A stretch of DNA of 64,000 bases from Streptomyces sp. PCS3-D2 (GCF_000612545.2 NZ_CP097800.1:5034501-5098500), one strand, 5' to 3'; counted from the stretch's first letter, positions 1 through 9,505 are shown. The notes: generated from the sequence alone by a model not told the origin. Made by a program: numbers and translations.

Positions 1-1
1 G

Positions 2-547
2 GCGCACAACGCGGCGGTGGCGCTGGCCGCGGTCGAGGCATTCTTCGGGGTCGGCGGGCAGCACGCCCGGGTGCTGGACGTGGAGACCGTGCGCAAGGCC
101 TTCGCCTCGGTGACCTCGCCCGGCCGCATGGAGGTCGTGCGGCGCAGCCCGACGGTGATCCTGGACGCGGCGCACAACCCGGCGGGGGCGGCGGTCACCG
201 CGGAAGCGGTCACCGAGGCGTTCGGCTTCAGCCGGCTCATCGGCGTGGTGGCCGCGAGCGAGGACAAGGACGTCCGCGGGGTGCTGGAGGCCTTCGAGCC
301 GATCTTCGCCGAAGTCGTGGTCACGCAGAACTCCAGTCACCGGTCGATGGGCGCGGACGAGCTGGCGGCCGTGGCCGTGGAGGTCTTCGGCTCGGACCGG
401 GTGCAGGTGGAGCCGCGGCTGGACGACGCCCTGGAGGCGGCGATCACGCTGGCGGAGGAAGAGGCCGAGTACGGAGGGGCCGGGGTCCTGGTGACCGGTT
501 CCGTGATCACGGTGGGCGAGGCCCGCCTGCTGCTGAAGAGGGGTTGA
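2..547 (+). CDS. folC: Folylpolyglutamate synthase / dihydrofolate synthase, C-terminal part (5' truncated by window)
   Basis: Only the 3' part is present; the frame is open from base 2 and begins inside the conserved AHNAAVAL stretch. FolC joins glutamate to dihydropteroate and to folates in the cytoplasm. The visible part is mostly the C-terminal Mur-ligase-like domain, with the family signature LDAAHNPAGA (DAAHNP variant of DGAHNP) and the following VVAASEDKDV segment. The stop lies 4 nt before the DUF4233 gene, so the two are probably co-transcribed; these two families are commonly adjacent in actinobacteria. The true start is outside the window. Confidence 0.93.
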   Translation, partial: AHNAAVALAAVEAFFGVGGQHARVLDVETVRKAFASVTSPGRMEVVRRSPTVILDAAHNPAGAAVTAEAVTEAFGFSRLIGVVAASEDKDVRGVLEAFEPIFAEVVVTQNSSHRSMGADELAAVAVEVFGSDRVQVEPRLDDALEAAITLAEEEAEYGGAGVLVTGSVITVGEARLLLKRG

Positions 548-551
548 GGGG

Positions 552-920
552 ATGCGCACGCTGTGTGCGAGCACGCTGATCGGCGAGTTCTTCGTGATCG
601 GCTTCGCCGGACTGGTCGCCATGAAGGACCCGGACCTGAGCCAGGCCGCGGTCTGGACGGTGTGCGGGGTCTCGATGCTGCTGTCGGTGCTGCTGTGCGG
701 CATGCTCGCGCGCCCCGGGGCGGTGCAGCTGGGCTGGGCCCTGCAGATCGGTCTGATCGCGAGCGGTTTCGTCGTCCCGACGATGTTCTTCCTCGGCGCG
801 GTGTTCGCCGGGCTGTGGTGGTGCTCCGTGCACTACGGCCGGAAGGTCGACTCGATCAAGGAGCGCTGGGCCGCCGCGCAGGAGGCCGCCGCCGCGTCCG
901 GGGCGCCCGACACCGCCTGA
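552..920 (+). CDS. DUF4233 family small membrane protein
   Basis: A 122-residue protein with about four hydrophobic segments (about residues 7-24, 31-50, 58-77 and 80-95), followed by a charged, Ala-rich cytoplasmic tail. The pattern and the position directly after folC match the actinobacterial DUF4233 family, whose function is unknown to me. The ATG at 552 follows a GGGTTGAGGGG purine run that overlaps the folC stop, so translation may be coupled. Being next to folC suggests, but does not prove, a link to folate metabolism. Confidence 0.85.
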   Translation: MRTLCASTLIGEFFVIGFAGLVAMKDPDLSQAAVWTVCGVSMLLSVLLCGMLARPGAVQLGWALQIGLIASGFVVPTMFFLGAVFAGLWWCSVHYGRKVDSIKERWAAAQEAAAASGAPDTA

Positions 921-1010
921 CGGATCCCCGGACCACCCGGGCGGCGAGGCCGCCCCGGACGGCCCTGTAGATTCGCCCTACCGCACCCGTATGCCGCAAG
1001 GAGCCGCAAC

Positions 1011-1421
1011 ATGACCCAGCGCACCCTCGTCCTGCTCAAGCCCGACGCCGTCCGTCGCGGCCTGGTCGGCGAGATCATCGGCCGCATCGAGCGGAAGGCC
1101 GGCTGGACCATCCCCGCACTGGAGCTGCGTACGCTCGACCAGGAGACCCTGGATGCGCACTACGGCGAGCACAAGGGCAAGCCCTTCTACGAGCCGCTCA
1201 TGGGCTTCATGTCCAGCGGGCCGGTCGTGGCGCTGGTCGTCGAGGGGGAGCGGGTCATCGAGGGCGTCCGCCAGCTGGCCGGTCCCACCGACCCGATCGC
1301 CGCGGCGCCCGGCTCCATCCGGGGCGACTTCGGCACCATCACCCGGGAGAACCTGATCCACGCCTCGGACTCCGAGGAGTCCGCCGAGCGCGAGCTGAAG
1401 CTCTTCTTCCCCGCGCTCTGA
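1011..1421 (+). CDS. ndk: Nucleoside diphosphate kinase
   Basis: A 136-residue protein of the usual bacterial Ndk length. It transfers the gamma-phosphate of ATP to NDPs through a phosphohistidine. The start MTQRTLVLLKPDAV is typical, and the catalytic histidine is His117 in the motif NLIHASDS. The start ATG is preceded by AAGGAG with about 9 nt spacing, and a TAGATT box (967-972) may be the -10. A strong hairpin follows the gene, so it is probably monocistronic. Confidence 0.97.
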   Translation: MTQRTLVLLKPDAVRRGLVGEIIGRIERKAGWTIPALELRTLDQETLDAHYGEHKGKPFYEPLMGFMSSGPVVALVVEGERVIEGVRQLAGPTDPIAAAPGSIRGDFGTITRENLIHASDSEESAERELKLFFPAL

Positions 1422-1465
1422 TCAGTCCCTCCTGACGAGACATCAGCCGAATAGCGCTCATGACC

Positions 1466-1496
1466 TGGGGCGACCGAAGTAATTTCGGTCGCCCCA
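1466..1496 (+). terminator. Terminator hairpin after ndk
   Basis: A 12-13 bp perfect stem (left arm from 1466/1467 to 1478, right arm 1484-1496) with a 5-nt loop GTAAT. It lies 45 nt after the ndk stop and has no long U-tract, as is common for Streptomyces terminators. It separates ndk from the mreB promoter region. Between it and mreB (about 220 nt) I see only promoter-like sequence, such as TACGAT at 1618-1623. Confidence 0.8.
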
Positions 1497-1717
1497 AGGT
1501 ATTTCCGGGCCCGGGCGGGAACGCCTGGGCAGGACACGTCGTCACCAGTAAGGGGGCGGGTATCCATTCCGGCGGGATTGCCGGAGTCCCGTCGCGCGGT
1601 GTCGGTACAACCGTGACTACGATGGGGCCTCCACCCACACACCCACCTCGCCGACCTGACAGCAGCCGCTATCAACTGGAAGGCCAGACGCTCCTCATGG
1701 GGAACAAGGGGAACAAC

Positions 1718-2737
1718 ATGTCGTTCATCGGCCGTGACATGGCGATCGACCTCGGGACCGCCAACACGCTGGTGTACGTGAGGGGCCGGGGGATCGTCCT
1801 GAACGAGCCGTCCGTGGTCGCCATCAACACGAACACCGGCGGCATCCTGGCGGTCGGCTCGGAGGCGAAGAAGATGATCGGGCGCACGCCCGGCAACATC
1901 GTCGCCGTACGGCCCCTCAAGGACGGCGTGATCGCCGACTTCGAGATCACCGAGCGTATGCTCCGGTACTTCATCCTCAAGATCCACAAGCGCCGCTACC
2001 TGGCCCGTCCGCGCGTCGTGGTCTGCGTGCCCTCCGGCATCACGGGAGTCGAGCGCCGCGCGGTCATCGAGGCGTCCACGCAGGCCGGCGCCCGCCAGGT
2101 GCACATCATCGAAGAGCCCATGGCCGCCGCCATCGGCTCGGGCCTGCCCGTCCACGAGGCCACCGGCAACATGGTCGTGGACATCGGCGGCGGCACCACC
2201 GAGGTCGCCGTCATCTCCCTCGGCGGAATCGTCACGGCACAGTCCATCCGGGTGGCCGGCGACGAGCTCGACAACGCGATCATCCAGCACATCAAGAAGG
2301 AGTACTCCCTCCTCCTCGGTGAGCGGACGGCCGAACAGATCAAGATCACCATCGGCTCGGCGTACGACCTCGACAAGGACGAGCACACCGAGATCCGCGG
2401 CCGGGACCTGGTCTCGGGCCTGCCGAAGACGGTCGTCATCTCGGCCGCCGAGGTCCGCAAGGCCATCGAGGAGCCGGTCAACTCCATCGTCGACGCGGTC
2501 AAGACGACGCTCGACAAGTGCCCGCCGGAGCTCTCGGGCGACATCATGGACCGCGGCATCGTCCTGACCGGCGGCGGCGCCCTGCTCCGCGGCCTCGACG
2601 AGCGGCTGCGCCGTGAGACCGGCATGCCGATCCACATCGCCGAGGACCCCCTCGACTCCGTCGCGCTCGGCTCCGGCAAGTGCGTCGAGGAGTTCGAGGC
2701 CCTCCAGCAGGTCCTGGACGCCCAGCCCCGTCGCTGA
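1718..2737 (+). CDS. mreB: Actin-like rod/spore-shape protein MreB
   Basis: A 339-residue MreB. It polymerises under the membrane and organises wall synthesis; in Streptomyces it acts mainly in spore wall formation. ATP-site signatures are present: phosphate-1 loop [11 protein letters not shown] (residues 11-21), phosphate-2 loop [13 protein letters not shown] and the adenosine motif [13 protein letters not shown] chose ATG 1718 because AAGGGG lies 7 nt upstream; an in-frame ATG at 1697 (seven more residues, MGNKGNN) has a poorer GGAAGG site 12 nt away but is also plausible. It heads mreB-mreC-mreD-PBP2-rodA, with a terminator-like hairpin before mreC. Confidence 0.96.
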   Translation: MSFIGRDMAIDLGTANTLVYVRGRGIVLNEPSVVAINTNTGGILAVGSEAKKMIGRTPGNIVAVRPLKDGVIADFEITERMLRYFILKIHKRRYLARPRVVVCVPSGITGVERRAVIEASTQAGARQVHIIEEPMAAAIGSGLPVHEATGNMVVDIGGGTTEVAVISLGGIVTAQSIRVAGDELDNAIIQHIKKEYSLLLGERTAEQIKITIGSAYDLDKDEHTEIRGRDLVSGLPKTVVISAAEVRKAIEEPVNSIVDAVKTTLDKCPPELSGDIMDRGIVLTGGGALLRGLDERLRRETGMPIHIAEDPLDSVALGSGKCVEEFEALQQVLDAQPRR

Positions 2738-2776
2738 CCGCCCTCCCGCCGGGGGAGGGACTGAGCGGAACACAAG

Positions 2777-2816
2777 GATCCGCCGTACGGGTGCTACCGG
2801 GCCCGTACGGCGGATC
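2777..2816 (+). terminator. 15-bp perfect inverted repeat between mreB and mreC
   Basis: The arms 2777-2791 (gatccgccgtacggg) and 2802-2816 are exactly complementary, with a 10-nt loop and GTTGATATA after the stem. It lies 40 nt past the mreB stop and 54 nt before mreC. It is probably a partial terminator or RNA processing/stability site giving more mreB than mreCD-PBP-rodA mRNA. Confidence 0.75.
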
Positions 2817-2869
2817 GTTGATATACAGGCAAAACGAGAATTCCGACGAGGAAGGCACGGCCGCCGCAC

Positions 2870-3817
2870 GTGAGGGACACACGAGAAAGCCGGCTGCTCC
2901 TGGTGCTTCTGATCGCCATCGCGTTCGCGTTGATCACGGTGGACATCAGGGCAGGCGAGGAGTCGCCGGTCGACGGTGCCCGACAGGCCGCCGCAGCGGT
3001 CTTCGGGCCGGTCGAGGAAGGTGTGGCGACCGCGGTCGATCCGGTCGCCAACGCCATAGGGGCGGTCAGGGACTCCGGGAAGCGCCACAACCGCATCGCC
3101 GCACTGGAGCGCGAGAACGCGGCCCTGAAGGCCAAGCTCGGCAGCGAGGACCAGACCCGCAGCCGTATCCACGAGCTCGACGAGATGCTCAAGCGGGCCG
3201 GCGCGGGACAGTACGGCATCAAGGGCGCCGAGGTCATTGCCATAGGAGCGGCCCAGGGCTTCTCCTGGACCGTCACCATCGACGCCGGCAGCAAGGACGG
3301 CATCGAACGCGACATGACCGTCCTCAACGGCGACGGGCTCGTCGGCCGCGTCACCACCGTCGGACCCGACACCTCCACCGTCGTCCTCGCCAACGACCCC
3401 GACTTCACCGTCGGCACGCGCCTGGAGAAGACCGGCGAACTCGGCTTCGCCACCGGACAGGGCGATCGCGCCCTGTCCGTCCAGATGCTCAACGGCAAGG
3501 CCAAGGTCAGCCCCGGCGACCGGCTCGTCACCTTCGGCTCGCGCGGCAACAAGCCCTTCGTGCCCGGCGTCCCGATCGGCGAGGTCGTCAAGGTCGACCC
3601 CTCGCGCGGCGACCTGACCCGCACCGTCTGGGTCCGGCCGTTCGTCGGCTTCTCGCGCCTGGACATCGTCGGGGTCGTGGTCATGCCGCCGCGCGAGGAC
3701 CCGCGCGACGCCGTCCTGCCGCCCAAGCCCGAGGCCCCCAAGCCCATCCCGACGGTCACCGTCACGGTCACCCCGTCCGGGTCCGCCAGCCGGCTCGCCC
3801 AGCCGGCCGACGACTAG
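2870..3817 (+). CDS. mreC: Rod shape-determining protein MreC
   Basis: A 315-residue bitopic membrane protein. A short cytoplasmic N-terminus (MRDTRESR) is followed by one transmembrane helix (about residues 8-25), a coiled-coil segment (about 65-110, HNRIAALERENAALKAKL) and the extracytoplasmic double beta-barrel domain (about 115-275). The tail is Pro-rich. MreC links MreB to the PBP2/RodA synthase. The GTG start has GAGGAAGG about 14 nt upstream, and the following VRDTRESRLLLVL matches what I recall of other Streptomyces MreC proteins. mreD starts 13 nt after the stop. Confidence 0.95.
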   Translation: MRDTRESRLLLVLLIAIAFALITVDIRAGEESPVDGARQAAAAVFGPVEEGVATAVDPVANAIGAVRDSGKRHNRIAALERENAALKAKLGSEDQTRSRIHELDEMLKRAGAGQYGIKGAEVIAIGAAQGFSWTVTIDAGSKDGIERDMTVLNGDGLVGRVTTVGPDTSTVVLANDPDFTVGTRLEKTGELGFATGQGDRALSVQMLNGKAKVSPGDRLVTFGSRGNKPFVPGVPIGEVVKVDPSRGDLTRTVWVRPFVGFSRLDIVGVVVMPPREDPRDAVLPPKPEAPKPIPTVTVTVTPSGSASRLAQPADD

Positions 3818-3830
3818 GAGCCGACCCCGC

Positions 3831-4538
3831 ATGCGCTTCAACCGGATCCTGCTCTCGGCCACGCTCGTCGTGGTCGCCCTCGTCATCCAGGTCACCGTTT
3901 TGGGCCGGCTCCAACTGCCCGGCGCCGTACCCGACCTGCTGCTCCTCACCGTGGTGTCCCTCGCACTCGTGTACGGGCACGTCAGCGGCGCGCTCATCGG
4001 CTTCGGCGCCGGACTCCTCGCCGACCTGGCACCGCCCGCCGACCACGCGGTCGGCCGGTACGCGCTCGTCCTGTGCGTCATCGGCTACGTCGTCGGACTG
4101 GTCCGGCCCGACGGCGGCCGGTTCCGCTCCGCCTGGGGCCCGATGCTGGCCGTCGTCGCCGCCGCGATCGGCTCCACGCTGCTCTACGCCAGCGTGGGTG
4201 CGCTGGTCGGCGACACCGCCGCCCGCCACGTCGGCCTGACCGGGCTGATGTTCACCGCCACCCTCTACGACCTGCTGCTCGCTCCGTTCACCGTGCCGTG
4301 GATCATGGCGCTGGCCCGCAAGGCCGAGAACGACCCGATGGCCGTCGAGGCGGGTGGCGGCCCCGGCAACAAGACCGCCGACGTCTCCGCCGGCTGGCTG
4401 GCCGGCGGTACCGGCCTGAGCATCGGCAACCAGCGCGGCGGCCTGCGCATGAAGACCGCGCGGTCCCGCGCCAACAAGGCGGTCCGCATAAAGGGCGTCA
4501 AGCCGGCCAAGGGTGTGAAGAGCGCCAAGAAGCTGTGA
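3831..4538 (+). CDS. mreD: Rod shape-determining membrane protein MreD
   Basis: A 235-residue integral membrane protein with about five hydrophobic helices between residues 5 and 160, where MreD proteins are usually about 160-190 residues. The extra C-terminal part (about 165-235) is hydrophilic and strongly basic, ending in repeated Lys-containing segments (GVKPAKGVKSAKKL), and is probably cytoplasmic. MreD is a poorly understood partner of MreC and RodA-PBP2. The gene lies 13 nt after mreC and 13 nt before the PBP gene, so operon structure is clear. Confidence 0.93.
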   Translation: MRFNRILLSATLVVVALVIQVTVLGRLQLPGAVPDLLLLTVVSLALVYGHVSGALIGFGAGLLADLAPPADHAVGRYALVLCVIGYVVGLVRPDGGRFRSAWGPMLAVVAAAIGSTLLYASVGALVGDTAARHVGLTGLMFTATLYDLLLAPFTVPWIMALARKAENDPMAVEAGGGPGNKTADVSAGWLAGGTGLSIGNQRGGLRMKTARSRANKAVRIKGVKPAKGVKSAKKL

Positions 4539-4551
4539 GGGAGGAGCAGAC

Positions 4552-6723
4552 GTGACCAACGTCCCGGAGACCGGCCGCACCTCCCGGGTGCAGATCAGGC
4601 TCGTCATCATGCAGGTCCTCGTCTTCTCGATGCTCGTCACCCTCGGCGGCCGGCTCTGGTTCCTCCAGATCCGCAACGGCGCGGAGTACTACCACGAGGC
4701 CAAGAGCAACCACGTCCAGCGGGTGGTCCAGCCCGCCGTGCGCGGCTCGATCCTCGACGCCCGCGGGGTCCCGCTCGCCGACAACGAGACCCGCCTGGTC
4801 GTCTCCGCCAGCCGCACCGCGCTGATGAAGATGAAGGACAAGGGCAAGGGCGTGATGACCCGCCTCGCCGACGTCCTGGACATGACCCCCAAGGAGGTCA
4901 TGGACAAGGTCCGGCTCTGCGACTCCCAGACCCCCAAGCCCTGCTGGAACGGTTCGCCCTACCAGCCGATCCCGGTCACCCTCGAAGCCACCACCCAGCA
5001 GGCGCTCCAGCTGCGCGAGCGCCCGGAGGAGTTCCCCGGCATCACCGCGGAGCCCACCGCCGTCCGCCGCTATCCCGCCCCCGGCGGCGCCCGTACCTCG
5101 CAGGTGCTCGGCTACCTCTCGCCCGTCACCGACGACGAGATCCAGAAGGCCAAGGACACCGACTCCCCGCACCTGCGCTCCGACCAGGTCGGCCGCTCCG
5201 GGATCGAGCGCACCTACGACCGGGAGCTGCGCGGCAAGGCACAGGTCACCTCCTACGAGGTCGACAACCTCGGCCGGGTCATGGGACAGACCAGGTCCGA
5301 TCCCGGAATCGCCGGATCCACCCTCGTCACCAGCATCGACGCCCGGGTCCAGGCCGTCGCCGAGTTCGAGCTCCAGCAGGCCATGAAGGTCGTCCGCAAC
5401 GAGACCGACAACATCACCGGCCGCAAGTACGAGGCCGACTCGGGCGCCGTCGTCGTCATGGAGGCCAAGACGGGCCGCATCGTCGCTATGGCCTCCCAGC
5501 CCGACTACGACCCGAACGCCTGGGTCGGGGGCATCTCCGGCACCGACTACGCCAAGCTCACCAGCAAGAGCTCCAACTACCCGCTGCTCAACCGGGCCAT
5601 CCAGGGCATGGCCCCCGCCGGCTCCATCTTCAAGGTGGTCTCCGCGAGTGCCGCCGTCCGGGCCGGCTACAAGTTCAACGACAAGTACAACTGCAGCAGC
5701 TCCTACAGCCTCGGCGGCCGCAGCTTCGCGAACTTCGAGTCCAAGGGCCACGGCCCCATCACCCTCGGCGAGGCCCTCAAGTTCTCCTGCAACACCGTCT
5801 TCTACGCCCTCGGGCACAAGGAGTGGCAGCGCGACGGAGGGCTCAGCCCCAAGAAGGACGCCCACGACTGGTTCTACCGGACCGCCCGCGAGTTCGGGCT
5901 CGGCTCCGAGACCGGGGTCGACCTGCCGAACGAGGTCAAGGGCCGCATCCCCGACCGCCAGTGGAAGCAGAGCTTCTGGGCGGCCAACAAGGACTCCTGG
6001 TGCAAGCAGGGCAAGCGGGGCGGCACCTACGTCGAGCAGATCGCCTACGAGAGCTGCCTCGAAGGCAACCAGCTCAAGGCCTACGACAGCATCAACTTCG
6101 CCATCGGCCAGGGAGACGTCCTGGTCACCCCCATCCAGATGGCCACCGCCTACTCCGCCATCAGCAACGGCGGCACCCTCTACAACCCCACCGTCGGCAA
6201 GGCCGTGATCAGCCCGGACGGCAAGCGCATCGAGATGATCAAGCCCCAGTCCCACGGCAGGCTGCCGATCGGCGCCCAGACCATCGCGGACCTCGACAAA
6301 GGGTTGCGCATGGTCGTCGAGCCCGGCGGCACCGCCGCCTGGCGCTTCGGAGGCTGGCCCCAGGACAAGATCCCGATGCACGCGAAGACCGGTACCGCCC
6401 AGGTCTACGGCAAGCAGACCACCTCGTGGCTGGCGACCTACACCAAGGACTTCACGATCGTCATGACGATCTCCCAGGGCGGCACCGGCTCCGGAGCCTC
6501 CGGACCCGCCGTCCGCAACCTCTACAACGCCCTCTACGGTCTGACCATGGACGGGAAGCAGGACCTGAAGACGGCCCTGCTGCCGGCCCCGGAGGCGAAA
6601 CTGCCCAGGATCAACCCCGACGGCTCCATCGATTCCCCGGAGATCCGGCCGTACGTACCGCCGTCCCCGGAGGAACCGGAACCGCCGGCACTCGCCGGGC
6701 CTCCCCCGACACGGCACGACTGA
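4552..6723 (+). CDS. mrdA: Class B penicillin-binding protein (PBP2, transpeptidase)
   Basis: A 723-residue peptidoglycan transpeptidase. An N-terminal transmembrane helix (about residues 17-40) precedes the dimerisation domain and the transpeptidase domain. The catalytic triad motifs are all visible: SIFK with Ser358, SCN at 412-414 and KTG at 612-614. It ends with a Pro/Glu-rich tail. It cross-links glycan made by its partner RodA, encoded 15 nt downstream. The GTG start follows GAGGGAGGAG. The position in the mre cluster separates it from the division PBP FtsI. Confidence 0.95.
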   Translation: MTNVPETGRTSRVQIRLVIMQVLVFSMLVTLGGRLWFLQIRNGAEYYHEAKSNHVQRVVQPAVRGSILDARGVPLADNETRLVVSASRTALMKMKDKGKGVMTRLADVLDMTPKEVMDKVRLCDSQTPKPCWNGSPYQPIPVTLEATTQQALQLRERPEEFPGITAEPTAVRRYPAPGGARTSQVLGYLSPVTDDEIQKAKDTDSPHLRSDQVGRSGIERTYDRELRGKAQVTSYEVDNLGRVMGQTRSDPGIAGSTLVTSIDARVQAVAEFELQQAMKVVRNETDNITGRKYEADSGAVVVMEAKTGRIVAMASQPDYDPNAWVGGISGTDYAKLTSKSSNYPLLNRAIQGMAPAGSIFKVVSASAAVRAGYKFNDKYNCSSSYSLGGRSFANFESKGHGPITLGEALKFSCNTVFYALGHKEWQRDGGLSPKKDAHDWFYRTAREFGLGSETGVDLPNEVKGRIPDRQWKQSFWAANKDSWCKQGKRGGTYVEQIAYESCLEGNQLKAYDSINFAIGQGDVLVTPIQMATAYSAISNGGTLYNPTVGKAVISPDGKRIEMIKPQSHGRLPIGAQTIADLDKGLRMVVEPGGTAAWRFGGWPQDKIPMHAKTGTAQVYGKQTTSWLATYTKDFTIVMTISQGGTGSGASGPAVRNLYNALYGLTMDGKQDLKTALLPAPEAKLPRINPDGSIDSPEIRPYVPPSPEEPEPPALAGPPPTRHD

Positions 6724-6738
6724 GGACCCCATACCGAC

Positions 6739-7938
6739 ATGCCAACCGCCAACAAGTTCTCCGTCTCCCGCTACGCGCCCGAGCGCGGCCCGATGGCCAG
6801 GCTCACCGCCCGTGACTCCGTGCTGCGCCGGCTCGACTGGCCGATCCTGCTCTCGTCGCTCGCCCTGTCCTGCCTCGGCGCCCTGCTCGTGTGGTCGGCC
6901 ACCCGCAACAGGACCAGCCTGAACCAGGGCGACCCCTACTACTTCCTCGCCCGGCACGCCCTGAACACCGGCATCGGCCTGGTGCTGATGATCGGCACCG
7001 TCTGGCTCGGCCACCGCACCCTGCGCGGGGCCGTGCCCGTCCTCTACGGGCTCTCGCTGGTGCTCATCCTGGCCGTGCTGACCCCGCTCGGCGCCACCAT
7101 CAACGGCGCCCACGCGTGGATCGTGGTCGGCGGCGGATTCTCCCTCCAGCCGTCCGAGTTCGTGAAGATCACGATCATCCTGGTCATGGCGATGCTGCTC
7201 GCCACCCGGGTGGACGCCGGCGACCTCGCCCATCCCGACCACCGCACCGTCGTCAAGGCGCTCTGCCTGGCCGCGGCCCCGATGGGCATCGTCATGCTGA
7301 TGCCCGACCTCGGCTCCGTCATGGTCATGGTCGTCATCGTGCTCGGCGTGCTGCTCGCTTCCGGAGCCTCCAACCGCTGGGTGATCGGCCTGCTCGGCTC
7401 CGGCGTGGCCGGAGCCGTCCTGATATGGCAGCTCGGCGTCCTGGACGAGTACCAGATCAACCGCTTCGCGGCCTTCGCCAACCCCGAGCTCGACCCCGCC
7501 GGTGTCGGCTACAACACCAACCAGGCGCGCATCGCCATCGGCTCCGGCGGCCTGACCGGCTCCGGGCTCTTCAAGGGCTCGCAGACCACCGGCCAGTTCG
7601 TGCCCGAGCAGCAGACGGACTTCGTCTTCACCGTGGCGGGCGAGGAGCTCGGCTTCGTCGGGGCCGGGCTGATCCTCGTCCTGCTCGGCGTCATCCTCTG
7701 GCGGGCCTGCGTGATCGCCCGGGAGACCACCGAGCTGTACGGGACCATCGTGTGCGCCGGCATCATCGCCTGGTTCGCCTTCCAGTCCTTCGAGAACATC
7801 GGGATGACCCTCGGCATCATGCCCGTGGCCGGGTTGCCGCTGCCGTTCGTGTCCTACGGAGGCTCGTCGATGTTCGCCGTGTGGATAGCGGTCGGACTCC
7901 TCCAGTCGATCAAGGTGCAACGGCCATTGTCGGCCTGA
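6739..7938 (+). CDS. rodA: SEDS glycosyltransferase RodA
   Basis: A 399-residue polytopic membrane protein with about ten hydrophobic helices, of the FtsW/RodA/SpoVE family that polymerises lipid II. The conserved C-terminal signature GIMPVAGLPLPFVSYGGSSM is present near residues 359-378, as is the NGAHAWI-GG-FSLQPSEFVK region after the fourth helix. Being last in the mre operon next to PBP2 supports RodA rather than FtsW. No terminator hairpin is evident before the next gene, 50 nt away. Confidence 0.95.
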   Translation: MPTANKFSVSRYAPERGPMARLTARDSVLRRLDWPILLSSLALSCLGALLVWSATRNRTSLNQGDPYYFLARHALNTGIGLVLMIGTVWLGHRTLRGAVPVLYGLSLVLILAVLTPLGATINGAHAWIVVGGGFSLQPSEFVKITIILVMAMLLATRVDAGDLAHPDHRTVVKALCLAAAPMGIVMLMPDLGSVMVMVVIVLGVLLASGASNRWVIGLLGSGVAGAVLIWQLGVLDEYQINRFAAFANPELDPAGVGYNTNQARIAIGSGGLTGSGLFKGSQTTGQFVPEQQTDFVFTVAGEELGFVGAGLILVLLGVILWRACVIARETTELYGTIVCAGIIAWFAFQSFENIGMTLGIMPVAGLPLPFVSYGGSSMFAVWIAVGLLQSIKVQRPLSA

Positions 7939-7975
7939 TGTTCCGTTCATCCTGCATACGTGTTCCGTTCAGGAC

Positions 7976-7981
7976 TAAGTT
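7976..7981 (+). promoter_or_regulatory. Candidate -10 box, leaderless start of CYTH/CHAD gene
   Basis: TAAGTT lies 6 nt before the ATG at 7988 and no Shine-Dalgarno sequence fits, so transcription would start at or next to the start codon. No clear -35 is visible. Confidence 0.5.
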
Positions 7982-7987
7982 CGGTAC

Positions 7988-9505
7988 ATGGCGGACACAA
8001 AGCGCGAGATCGAGCGCAAATTCGAGTTCTCCAAGGCCGCATCTGCCCGGCGCGGGGTGCCGGACCTGACGGGGACGGCCGCGATCGCGGCCGTCACCGA
8101 CCAGGGCACCGTCGACCTCGACGCCGTCTACTACGACACCCCCGACCAGCGGCTCGCCGCCGACGGGCTCACCCTCCGACGCAGAACGGGCGGCGCGGAC
8201 GAGGGCTGGCACCTCAAACTGCCCGTCTCCCCGGGCGTGCGCGACGAGGTCGGCGCCGCGCTCAGCGACACGGTCCCGCCCGCCCTCGCCGCCCTCGTCC
8301 GCTCCCGCGTCCGCGACGCCGGGCTCGGGCCGCAGGTCCGACTGGTCTCCTCGCGCCGTGTCAGCCACCTGCTCGATGCCGACGGAGCACTCCTCGCCGA
8401 ACTGAGCACCGACGAGGTCCTGGCCGAACGCGGCGACGCCACCGCCGCCTGGACCGAGGTCGAAGTGGAACTCGCCGACGGTGTCGGCCCCGAACTGCTG
8501 GACGCCGTCGCGAAGACATTCCGCAAGGGCGGGCTCCGGGTCTCCGACGCCCCCTCGAAGCTCGCGCGGGCCCTCGCCGAGACCGGCGCCGAACCCCCGA
8601 CCCGGCCGGCCGGAGGCGGCCCCGGAGGCACCGCCGGCGCGTACGTCGTCGCGTACCTGGCCGAGCAGCGCGACGCCCTGGTCGCCCAGGACCCGGCCGT
8701 GCGGCGGAACCTGCCGGACTCCGTGCACCAGATGCGGGTCGCCACCCGCCGGCTGCGCAGCGCCTTCACGACCTACCGCAAGGTCCTCGACCGCGGGGTC
8801 ACCGACCCGCTCGGCGAGGAGCTGCGCTGGCTGGCCGCCGAACTCGGCGTCGACCGCGACCAGGAAGTCCTGATGGAACGGCTCCAGGCCCAGCTCGGCG
8901 AACTGCCCCGCACCCTGCTGTCCGGCCCCCTCCGCAGCCGGCTCCGGACCTGGAACACGGGCCGGCGCTCCCGATCGCGCCGCAGGACCCTGGCCGCACT
9001 CGACAGCGACCGCTACGTCACCCTGTTGAACTCCCTTGACGCCTTGTTGGACGCGCCCCCGCTGCTCGACGCCGCCGCGGGATCCCCCGAGAAGGTGCTC
9101 CGCAAGGCGGTGCTCCGCGACTACGCCCGCCTCGCCGGCCGGATCGACGCAGCCCTCGCGCTCGACGCGGGCAAGGAACGGGACCTGGCCCTGCACGGGG
9201 CCCGCAAATCGGCCAAACGCGTCCGGTACGCGGCGGAGTCCGCCGTGCCCGAGTTCGGCAAGCCGGCGAAACGCCTGGCCAAGGCCATGAAGGAGGTCCA
9301 GAACCTGCTCGGCGACCACCAGGACAGCGTCGTGGCCCGGGACGCCCTGCGCGGCCTCGCGGCCCAGGCGGCGGACGCGGGGGAGGACTCCTTCACCTGG
9401 GGTGTGCTCTACGGCCGCGAGGAGGCCCTGGCCGAGCGGCGCGAACGGGAACTTCCGGACCTCTGGGCGAAGGCCTCGGCCCCTGCCCTGCGGGCGGCCC
9501 TGTAG
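7988..9505 (+). CDS. CYTH and CHAD domain protein
   Basis: A 505-residue protein with two polyphosphate-related domains. The N-terminal CYTH domain (about residues 1-200) starts with the EIERKF metal/phosphate signature (residues 7-12) and has the alternating basic and acidic strands of the triphosphate tunnel fold. The C-terminal CHAD domain (about 215-500) is helical and rich in conserved His/Arg (VHQMRVATRRLRSAF and HGARKSAKRVRYAAE). CHAD domains bind inorganic polyphosphate; the CYTH half may hydrolyse triphosphates. The exact substrate cannot be read from sequence. Confidence 0.9.
   Translation: MADTKREIERKFEFSKAASARRGVPDLTGTAAIAAVTDQGTVDLDAVYYDTPDQRLAADGLTLRRRTGGADEGWHLKLPVSPGVRDEVGAALSDTVPPALAALVRSRVRDAGLGPQVRLVSSRRVSHLLDADGALLAELSTDEVLAERGDATAAWTEVEVELADGVGPELLDAVAKTFRKGGLRVSDAPSKLARALAETGAEPPTRPAGGGPGGTAGAYVVAYLAEQRDALVAQDPAVRRNLPDSVHQMRVATRRLRSAFTTYRKVLDRGVTDPLGEELRWLAAELGVDRDQEVLMERLQAQLGELPRTLLSGPLRSRLRTWNTGRRSRSRRRTLAALDSDRYVTLLNSLDALLDAPPLLDAAAGSPEKVLRKAVLRDYARLAGRIDAALALDAGKERDLALHGARKSAKRVRYAAESAVPEFGKPAKRLAKAMKEVQNLLGDHQDSVVARDALRGLAAQAADAGEDSFTWGVLYGREEALAERRERELPDLWAKASAPALRAAL

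Noticed and set aside
1187-4081. Very long minus-strand open frames across ndk-mreC (and similar ones at 4498-7950, 12913-16959, 34000-37309, 38861-41506)
   Set aside because: These are antisense shadows of high-GC genes: they lack family motifs and plausible composition and lie opposite well-identified genes.
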